From Epiperipatus broadwayi (taxonomy: Eukaryota > Onychophora > Udeonychophora > Euonychophora > Peripatidae): DNA of 64,000 nt. The stretch spans positions 186,001 through 250,000 of the forward strand of contig JAQFVV010000275.1 of assembly GCA_028023455.1 (NCBI GenBank), written 5' to 3'. Of the stretch, positions 23,012 through 31,176 are shown in pieces. Under the pieces are notes generated by a model. The model was not told the origin of the DNA and searched no databases. It was given only the letters and a program-made list of their open reading frames with translations. The translations under genes and the position numbers were made by a program. Within the stretch, counting starts at the first letter, position 1; every line of letters begins with the position of its first letter.

Positions 23012-23585
23012 ATAGTAGTGCCATCTTGTGCTAACAAGAGCAATCAATGGATGCCAGAAGGCTTGTGCATAAAATCCCTATCTAGTGCCTACTCATCCAA
23101 TATCCCCAGACTAGTTTCTGGCTTGTGGCCTTCATCAGTGAGGAGCCTTGGATCTGAGAGCACTGCACCTAGATCTTAGGATCTAATGCAACCCTCCAGC
23201 ACCCACCTTTTAACTCTATTTAGCTACAAAACTATGAGCATGAAATTGAAAACACAAAAAATATTTTCAATCCAAGCTCAATAGCTTATATAGTCATATG
23301 GGTCTGAACTCAATTCAGCACCCATACATTTTGGTGTCTTTGGCTCTTTAACAACCAAAGCCACCACTATCCTATTAGGCAGGATTGGTGTTAAACCACT
23401 AAACATCACACGATCACTATCTCATACTAGCACATAATTGTTATTAAACAATTCAAAACAAAGCAAAACTCCACATAGTAGTGCCATCTTGTGCTAACAA
23501 GAGCATGGAGTTTTGCTTTGTTTTGAATTGTTTAATAACAATTGTGCTAGTATGAGATAGTGATCATGTGATGTTTAGTGGTTTA
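23012..23585 (-). mobile_element. Family H insertion: hammerhead-bearing, 574 bp, 15-bp target duplication
   Basis: The insert is bounded by ATATCTAACTACCAT at 22997-23011 and 23586-23600. Read on the minus strand it starts with an inverted piece of about 80 bp. Next comes a 29-bp tail that ends a unit (CTCTTGTTAGCACAAGATGG...), then one full unit of about 461 bp ending with that same tail. The tail therefore occurs at 23014-23043 and 23475-23504, as if a tandem transcript had been inserted. The unit has no coding capacity and contains a complete hammerhead fold at 23095-23153. Small size and lack of a protein imply mobilisation in trans. Confidence 0.88.
23095..23153 (-). ncRNA. Type I hammerhead ribozyme, family H copy 2, complete core
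   Basis: On the minus strand, stem I is ATCCAA/TTGGAT plus TCCTCA/TGGGGA separated by a GGC/TA internal loop. Then come the core CTGATGA, stem II GGC/GCC (an A-A apposition next to the core), GAAA, a 2-bp stem III (AC/GT, loop TA) and the cleavage triplet GTC. All invariant core bases are present. The short stem III and internal loop in stem I are usual for PLE-type hammerheads. The non-paired position at the base of stem II may reduce activity. Confidence 0.78.
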
Positions 23586-24509
23586 ATATCTAACTACCAT
23601 GTAAAGACCAGCTAGCATTATTGGAAATATGAGTCCATGGTAAGGATAGAGGAATTAGTTCTATAATGACAAGTGATTCTATACTGATAAAGCTATAGCT
23701 GGTGTCTAATAAATTCAAATCACCATTATCACATTACTCATGATTGCTCCAATGTTAACCAATTCCTATTTGCTTGTAAACTGTTTTTACTTCAGGGAAA
23801 TTGAAGTTTGAAAATATATTTTTTTGTTTAAATGTTCATGTACCATTAAAAATGGTGTAATCAAGATATGGTTTAAAATATTCCCTCTTTATCCACTAGT
23901 TCTAGTATTAAGTTATATATTTTTTTTATCAATTTATTGTCTTATTTTATTTTTAAGACACAAAAGAAAAAATACTTCTGTCCTTTTTAGAATGATCTAT
24001 TCTCTAATAATATAATTTTTATCTAGTAGAATCCGTGCCTAATTCCTACATAAACGTTATTTTCTGCCAGTATTATGCTTAATTTTAGCAAAATGTCAAT
24101 GATTTCAATTGTAAAATTTAGTTTAATATACTATTGTTACATTTTCATTTACCATTATCAAACTTCCTCCACTCACAACTTTGACGCCATCCATTTCAGA
24201 TAAATACACTAATGATTATTACTAATCATTTTCGAAACTAGAGATTATCTCTAGCACAGATATAAACTTTAAACCTCAGTTAAAGATTAATATATCTGAT
24301 TTAATATACTAATAACTTTAACTTCAGGCTTTAATAATTTGTCAAACTATCAATAATTTAAATACAAGTTCATGTCATTGATTAGACAATAAAATTTATT
24401 TTCCTTCAATGTATGGAAACTAAATTTATACAAATGTTACTTTGTTAAATTAAAACTAATACAGATACCAGAAGATAATGCTTAATAAATCCCTATCCTG
24501 TGCCATCTT

Positions 24510-24568
24510 ATCCAATATCCCTAAACTAATTTCAAGCTTATGTCTTTCATCAGTGAAGAATTTTGGAT
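24510..24568 (-). ncRNA. Hammerhead-like fold, family H copy 3
   Basis: Core CTGATGA and GAAA are intact and the outer stem I (ATCCAA/TTGGAT) is kept. The inner stem I and stem II have mismatches, and the cleavage triplet reads GTT. Confidence 0.55.
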
Positions 24569-25202
24569 ATTGAGAATAGTATAACGGGATCTTTAGGATC
24601 TAATAAACTTTTCTTCCAGCTTCTACTATTTATCTCTCTTTTATACTATGAAACCATCAGCCAAAATGAAAAACATATGTTTTCTATCTAAATCAATGAA
24701 TCTATATAATCATATAGATCTGAAACCAGTTCAGGTTCTATATATTATGGTGTCCTTAGTTTTTTAATGACTATGGGTACTTTATCCTATGAACAGACTT
24801 TAGTATAAACCAATAAAATATTGTGACTCTAGTTTATATATTGATGTTTTAACAGCATACTTTTTCACCATCTCTGTTACTTACTGTAAACTATATCAAG
24901 TAATAATATGTAGGGACTTATTAAGCACTATCATCTGGCATCTAGATTGCGAAAAAATATACTGATAAAACAATAATATGTAAGCTGGACTCACATGATA
25001 CTTTATTGGTATATACCAAATCCTGGTCACAGAATAAAGGTGCCTATAATTACTAAATACTAAGAATACCATAATATATAGAAACTGAACTGATTTCAGA
25101 TCTTCAAGACTACATAAGTCGAATGGACTTAGATTGAAAACATTGGGAGGGGGGAGTAGCTGGAAGAAAAGTGCATTAGATTCTAAAGGTTCACATGCCC
25201 TG

Positions 25203-25268
25203 TTCCAAGATTTAAAACTTTTCACTGATAAAAGCCATAAGCTTGAAATTGGTATGGTAATATTGGAT
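25203..25268 (+). ncRNA. Hammerhead-like fold, family H copy 4, core mutated
   Basis: TTCACTGATAAAAGCC then CTTGAAATTGGT keep the layout, but the core reads CTGATAA, so G8 is lost. The outer stem ends with TTGGAT. Confidence 0.5.
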
Positions 25269-26309
25269 AGATCAGCACAGGATAGATTTATTGAGTACTA
25301 TCACCCGACATCTATTATTACTCACTAAAGCTTACAGAAAATGGCATAGAGATGGTTAAAAAAATATGCTCCAAAACAACATTGTGTAAACTGAAATTGT
25401 GAAATATTTTATTGGTTTAAAACTATTTAATTATGAAGTTATTTAGTTACAAATAATTTTTACAATATTAAAAATACATAAATTAATCAACTATTCTTAA
25501 ACAGTAACACTACTATCTAATTGGTTTAGACTTGACAATTATGTCTGGATGATTCTAGCATAATTTGGCTGAGATTTGTTTCTGTCTTTTTATCTTATTG
25601 ATTAGTCTGAAAAATTTTCCTTATCCTTTATATATGTTGGTTTAGTATTGTAATGTAAACCTCTTGTCAGATTTCAGAGTTTTTCAATGCATCATCAATA
25701 ATGGTTTAATTTTCCATAATTACTTGTGATTGGCATCTGGATGTTGTTTAAAATAACCTCCTGAATGTAACTTATTAAATAAATATTATTGTTCATTTAT
25801 GTTGATTACTAAATAAAAAAAAAATTATTATTCCAATGGAACATTGATTATTATTATACATTATTTGTTCAATTTTTCACTGCACTTTCAAATATCCTTC
25901 TATATAATAAATTAAAATGAACAGACATAGCAATGTTCTTCATATGGATTCTCAATATATAGCATTTTCTAACTGTTAACTTATTATTTTAAAAAAAATA
26001 TATATTTCCATGGCTGAAGACTGAAATAATTAAAGTTTTTACATTATTGCATCATATGGTAACTTTTCTGGATTAGGATCACAAGCAGTTTGCTAAATCA
26101 AACATCCTTAGCATAGCACATCAAAGTGGTTATTTTAATTGTGTTATCAGTTGTACTATTCATTAAGAAAAAACTATCTATTTTTTTCTTATAAATAGGT
26201 CAATCTGAAGAGTTATTCAATGATACTTGTACCATAAACATTCTTATTTATCACATTCATATGGTCTCTCTTTTAAAGTGTTTGGCTGAGCCAAATTATT
26301 TGCTGTGTC

Positions 26310-26770
26310 CATCTATTTTTATCTAGAAATCAACCATTAACTAGCAGCAAATATTAATTTACAATTCTTCCTGTATAATAAATAGATAATTCATAATTTA
26401 TTATTAACAATAATAAATTATATATATTATATCATTAATTACTTATATGCCCTCAAGCTTATTAAAAATAATGACTGTATAGTGCACACCTATACAAATC
26501 CTTACATTCACTAGTGATGAAAGTTCTCTGGAATAAATAACCTCTGAGTAACAATACTCTACTTGGTTATCATCAGCCCATGACATTAAGCGTTATTCTT
26601 GAGCGGTGGCAGTCTATTTCCCTACTAAAATTAAAATTGCCCCTTTATCGTTTCTTTTCAGTAGCTATAAAACATTGTTTCTTTTGTCTGTAATTAATGA
26701 ATCCTAATTAGTTTCTTTAATTACTATGTAATAGGTTTTCGGATTTCTTTTCGGTTACAGATTAATTGCG
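26310..26770 (+). repeat. Repeat family R, copy 2
   Basis: Same orientation as the copy at 19480 and about 6.8 kb from it. Shared blocks include AATTCTTCCTG and CTATACAAATCCTTA. Just upstream (26191-26210) lies GGTCAATCTGAAG, the motif common to the inverted/tandem families. Confidence 0.6.
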
Positions 26771-27583
26771 TTTTTTTTTTAATACATTATGAGTACCAAG
26801 AATTCATTTTGATTATATGGCCAATATAGATTCCAATTTAAATGTTATTACATGAATTACCAAAACCGGAAAGCAAACAAACACAGTGCAACTGTTAAAA
26901 ACAAAAGAATTCAAATGTTGAAATGGATTATCATTTCCAACTACTTATTGGAATTTAATTCAAATTCTCTGTTCTATACCTTTCTTTTTAATCATCTCTC
27001 GATTAAACTTTATTTTTTTCATCTTTATATTATTTATTTTTTTTATTATAAAAATATAGAATATTTTATTCTAAAATTTGGTTACAGCTTATGATAAAAT
27101 TAGACATAGGATACATTAAATGGTATTCAGATAAGTGGAAGTTCAATATTGACACACCTTGCATGGCACAGCCTATGAGGACTAGTATGATGCATAGAGG
27201 CAAAGGAATGAGCCTGGGATTTAGTGTCTTGGTAGTAGGTGACTAAGTTGCATGTCTCGAAATGTACAAAGATAGTTCTAAACTTTTGTCCATGCAAAGC
27301 CACAGCTTACATTTTATAATTTACTAAATAACTACATATATATTAAAAAATAAAAATAATTACCAATTTTAAAACAGACTTAGTTTTTTTATTAAAAACC
27401 ATTTTCACAATACAAACATACTATATTAGATTGGTTAGCATTGAAAACAACAATAAAATGATGCAATAAATAAATAAATTCGTTTCCACGATTTTCGTCT
27501 TACACAATTATTCCAGTATCTCATGAGAATGAAAGGAATACTTATAATTGTTTTAAAAATTAAAAACTGTAGAAATAGCTTAC

Positions 27584-27590
27584 CCGACAT
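27584..27590 (-). CDS. PIR: pirin, coding part of exon 1 (start codon plus four bases)
   Basis: The minus strand reads ATGTCGG followed by a strong donor, GTAAGC. Spliced to exon 2 it gives M-S-G-HVSRIII..., restoring the pirin N-terminus at about the expected length. ATG has A at -3. The phase (one base left over) is exactly what exon 2 needs, and no other donor upstream of exon 2 that I checked gave a Met in that frame. The 5' UTR continues to higher coordinates; its start is not defined. Joining is inferred from phase and protein fit, with no transcript evidence. Confidence 0.85.
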
Positions 27591-27780
27591 TATTAAAATC
27601 TTAAATAAAAGCAAGGTCTCAATTAAACAATGATAAAAACTTCGGGTAACGATGACTTTGCACTTTTTATTGAGAGAAAGAAAAATTAAGTGAAGTAGAA
27701 CCAAATCACGTTAGAAGAATATCAATAAGTAGCACGTGATATCGACCTAGTAACGTTGAAGAGTTAGACGATAACATTTA
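27591..27780 (-). promoter_or_regulatory. pirin 5' UTR and probable promoter region
   Basis: Upstream of the start codon lies a locally less AT-rich stretch with several CpGs and a CACGTG E-box at 27733-27738. No TATA box is obvious. The transcription start cannot be placed from sequence alone. Confidence 0.45.
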
Positions 27781-28061
27781 TTTGTAATTTTTTTAATAAG
27801 ACAATTGCTTATGTTTTTTAATTTATAGTTTATTAGTAAATTTATTTTAAAAAAATATATATACGTAAAATCTATAACTATTGTGCAAGAGTATATTTAA
27901 AAAAGTTTGATAAATGAGAGCTAGCCACTTTAAAATGTCGTATTTTTTTATTCCGTCTGCCACGATTTTTTTTATTTTGAAATTACAAAATTAATGACTT
28001 GTTTATTTTTTAAATCTAGATATAGGTAAAACTGACTTTTAGCAGTCACAACTTTTCGCCC

Positions 28062-28990
28062 TCTATTTTTAAAAAATTGAACTATATTTTAGTCATACTA
28101 TGTAATTGTAAAGTTTATCTAACTATAAATGTACTTTTTTACATGAAGGTTAATAAAAATTTTTTAAAAAAAGACTTACATTTTTATGCGTAGTTTTGAG
28201 CTATGCACATGAGGAAATTTCCGAAAACGGTAGCATCTTCATGCATACCCCTAAATGCAAATTCCTGCAAGTAGGATGAAAACAACGCTCTGTTGGTGCC
28301 AAATTGTAATTTTAGCTTACGCTTTGCTCCCACCCACATATTTTCAACATTATTAGTGTGGATAAGTTCGTTGTTCGGGTTAACAAAGTTGTCTTGATGG
28401 CTGACGACAGAGTGAATGTATATACCATTATCTAGACTGCCTATATTGTTATATGCACGCCAGTCATCAGTGATTATATACGTACCAGGTAAAATGTGTT
28501 GTATGAGCAGTTCCAGAGTGGCAGCTGATTTATCTTCATTTTCTGTTTAAAAAACACTTTCTTGACCCTCTCTCTATCCTACCAAACACCGAATGGCTTT
28601 CTCTCATTGCCCCCCCCCCCCATGGTGTTTTGGTGAAAGAAATACGACTCATCGATCTCCACTATCCGTGGTTCGCCGTTGTCATCAAATCCGCCGCCAA
28701 GTGTTGGATTTCTGTCAAAATATGTAGCACATTCTTCCCAGCAAAAATAACACTAGTCTATGGCCACTCGTTCGTTAACATCAGTCTCGCGAACAATAAA
28801 GTGCATTGGCAAATTATTTTAAGTTTTGCCACACGTGAACGTTAATATTTAATAGTTTATAATCTAGCTCAAAATTGCACATAAAAATATAATTTTTTTT
28901 ATTAACCTTCATGTAAAAAATGCAGTTATAGTTAGATATACTTTATAATTACGTAGTACGAATAAAATATAGTTCAATTTTTTAAAAATA
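28062..28990 (-). mobile_element. Merlin-superfamily DNA transposon
   Basis: Terminal inverted repeats of about 130 bp (28068-28200 and 28865-28988) share TTTTTAAAAAATTGAACTAT and ACATGAAGGTTAATAAAA. Between them the minus strand encodes a broken transposase of the IS1016/ISXO2-like DDE type. About 930 bp is typical of small Merlin elements. A target duplication of 8-9 bp could not be found, and a second fragment of the transposase frame lies outside the right TIR (about 28995-29021), so the ends have been rearranged. Confidence 0.85.
28190..28830 (-). pseudogene. Merlin transposase (ISXO2-like DDE), broken
   Basis: The minus strand first gives GEPRIVEIDESYFFH (first catalytic Asp). After a C-homopolymer frameshift near 28610 and stops near 28555-28575 comes SAATLELLIQHILPGTYIIT with TDDWRAYNN (second Asp). 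Next come HSVVSHQDNFVNP, HTNNVENMWVGAKRKLK (third acidic residue, Glu) and a conserved end FGTNRALFSSYLQEF. This order matches the ISXO2/Merlin transposase family. The frameshift and stops make it non-functional. Confidence 0.85.
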
Positions 28991-29275
28991 AATGCAAATT
29001 CCTGCAGGTAGGATGAAAACAAAATTTAGTTCAGAGGTCCGTCCCTAATCTTACTACTAATAATAAAAAGTTATTGCATTTATAATAATCATTAACAAAG
29101 TTTCTTACTTTTTATATCCATCTCACATGTGGTATCTTTCTAGGTCTTTTACAATTTCTTGGAATCCGGATTAAGATTTCAACTATCTATTATCGTTTCT
29201 TTTAACAATATGTGCAAACCAGCTTCATTTCAATCTCTTAATTCTTTTAATGTATATCAATCATAGTTGTGTGTT

Positions 29276-29368
29276 TTTTTATATGTCAAAGCATTGATCG
29301 GGAAGCGAACCCGGGCCAGCTGCTTGGAAGACAGCTATACTAACCACTAGGCCACCAACACTTGACAT
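29276..29368 (-). mobile_element. tRNA-Gly-derived SINE with 12-bp target duplication
   Basis: On the minus strand the body reads GTGTTGGTGGCCTAGTGGTT, then an anticodon-like CTTCCAA and GGGTTCGCTTCCCG, close to tRNA-Gly(UCC). A short tail and poly-A follow. TAGTTGTGTGTT (29264-29275) and TAGTTGTATGTT (29369-29380) flank it, one mismatch. T-stem and acceptor pairing are imperfect. The 5' GTCAAG and the TTTGACAT tail link it to the SINE at 10.4 kb. Confidence 0.82.
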
Positions 29369-29384
29369 TAGTTGTATGTTCTTT

Positions 29385-30110
29385 CAATTAAGTATTTCAC
29401 TTTCAATTTTTTTTTTGTTACTCCCAATATATATCTTTCCATACTTGTTAAATGGTTTGACGTCTCTATTATTTTTTTGATAAGTGTTCAGATCTCGAAT
29501 CCATAAGTAAGAATTCTTAAAACACATATTTAAAATCTTCCTTCTCAAATACACAGACATATTTGTTTTTAAAATTATATTATTTCTATCAAAAGCACTC
29601 CATCCAAGTTTAATTCTATGTTTAATTGTATCCATTATGTTTCGATCTGTATTAGTAATCTGACTAAAGCATTTTTAGTTATTAATTTCTTCCAGTTTAT
29701 GGTCATCAATGTTTATTTTTTCTTTTTAGAAAATCCACTGAACATGAGTATTATTTAATATTTATCTTTAATCCTACTTTCTTACTTCTATCTGATAACT
29801 CATCCAACATTTACTGAAGCATTATTTGCAAAAATAACCACATTATGTGCAAAATCTAGATAACTTAAATAATTTCTATGTATTTTTATTTCTTTAGCTT
29901 CCTATTTTAATCTGCAAAATACTTCTTGTAGGACTGCTATAAGGTTTGGAGATATGAAATCAACTTTGTCACACATCCTCATCAATGCTAAATTTTTTAG
30001 TATCACGTCGTAATTTAATCATAGCTACTGTATTTTGATAGATATTTTTTTAAAAATATGACAATATTCTGAGTCTCTATTTTGATGATCCAAAGATTTA
30101 TTCACTGTGA
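29385..30110 (-). pseudogene. RTE LINE reverse transcriptase, broken
   Basis: It contains CDKVDFISPNLIAVLQEVF (the GD.ISP block) and LDFAHNVVIFANNAS, where the catalytic ADD has become AHN. It ends with the open stretch HRIKLGWSAFDRNNIILK and SYLWIRDLNT, equivalent to IGLAW.AF...YGAETW. The catalytic residues are mutated, so it is dead. Confidence 0.82.
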
Positions 30111-30449
30111 AAATGCTTATTGAATCAAACATTTTTTTTTTTATAATTTACAAATCCAAAGTTTACTTGCATTTCATATTCATTACTCATTTCAATAAGA
30201 ATTTTCATGCTTGGCTGAGATTCACAGTCTTTTTTTTTTTTTTTTTTTGGTTGGGTTAAAATTCAAAGTTTATAATAGAAGAGTTGTGATTATTTTGGTA
30301 AAGAACTTGTATAGAACTGATAAAGACTGGTAGATCTTAATTTTTAATATTTTCTTTATCACTTTTATTAATCCTGATATTATTACTGTATTTTTCCAGA
30401 CATCTAGTACATCTTTATCACTTAGACATGTGATATTCATTTTTTTTTT

Positions 30450-30960
30450 TTTGCAATTTCCACAATCCTGCGTCCTCTCTCATCTCTGATACCATATCTA
30501 AATTTATCCATAGCACTTTCATTTTTCAATTGTTTTCCAATTCTAGCATTAAGGTAACCCCATAACAATTGTAAAATGTTGTTTGGTGTAACTAAAAGCA
30601 TTTTGCACATCTATATAAAAATCACCTATATCTTCATAAATATGAGAATTTGCTGAAACATGCAGCTGATATTTTTTAATAAGTTGAATAACTAATCTTG
30701 CCACTCTGGTTGACATATCATCAGTGTCTACAATGTTGAACTTCTAGTTTTTATTTGTGATGAATCCTACTCCATTTGTGCTTCCAATACTTGTTGTGCC
30801 TTTATAGTAAACTATAAGCTCATTTTTCAAATAATTTGTCTCTTTATCTTTCTTTCTTAATTTATATATTTTTTTAATATTAACCATTTCTTCCTGCACT
30901 TCATGTAATCTTCCTTTATTTAAAAGTGATATGTAATTGTAGGTAGCTAATAAAAGGTCA
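30450..30960 (-). pseudogene. RTE LINE apurinic-type endonuclease domain, broken
   Basis: Across frameshifts the frame gives GVGFITNKN, DDMSTRVARLVIQLIKKYQL, YEDIGDFYIDVQNAF, VMGYLNARIGKQLKNE and FRYGIRDERGRRIVEIA. These match the order of the exonuclease-endonuclease-phosphatase domain of RTE elements, where the usual VMGDFNA is altered here to VMGYLNA. That changes the catalytic Asp, another sign of decay. Confidence 0.82.
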
Positions 30961-31176
30961 TCTCTGAATGACAGGTTGGATTGTAATCAGATTGCTCTGA
31001 TTGGTAATTTTACAGCTTCTGGTAATAAGAAACATAATTTAGCTTTATATTTCACATTAATATCTAAAAAAGATAATACAGATATTCATCTTATTTTCAG
31101 AAAATCTCAATTGATGTTACAGTTAATGAGATTATCTGCTCCAGACATCAACAAATCTATCACAATTACAAAGTAA

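Larger units (their letters stand above)
24475..25400. repeat. Family H copies 3 (minus) and 4 (plus), inverted pair
   Basis: Copy 3 (about 24475-24890, minus) and copy 4 (about 24990-25400, plus) are diverged versions of the H unit. Between them a short piece (CTTATTAAGCACTATCATCT) repeats the end of a unit. The order is therefore inverted copy, end piece, full unit, the same as in the 23.0 kb insertion. Confidence 0.75.
17847..27583 (-). other. pirin intron 1 (9,737 bp)
   Basis: GT-AG intron between exons 1 and 2. It holds family R copies, a LINE tail, a 190-bp perfect palindrome, the family H insertion at 23.0 kb and an inverted H pair at 24.5-25.4 kb. Stretches 17.85-19.48, 21.0-22.7 and 26.8-27.58 kb show nothing I can name. 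Confidence 0.85.
29100..30960 (-). mobile_element. RTE-type LINE with internal deletion and SINE insertion
   Basis: The minus strand reads an endonuclease part (about 30960-30450), then jumps to the reverse-transcriptase palm and thumb (about 30110-29385). The intervening reverse-transcriptase N-terminal half is largely missing. A SINE interrupts the 3' part at 29276-29368. Shared blocks with 12.83-14.35 kb, such as AATTTCTTGGAATCC, show both belong to one family. Confidence 0.82.

Noticed and set aside
28630-28845. Plus-strand frame of 71 codons as a gene
   Set aside because: It is the antisense of the Merlin transposase.
29276-29368. Functional tRNA-Gly gene
   Set aside because: Acceptor has several wobble pairs, the T stem has a mismatch, and A-tail plus target duplication show a SINE.
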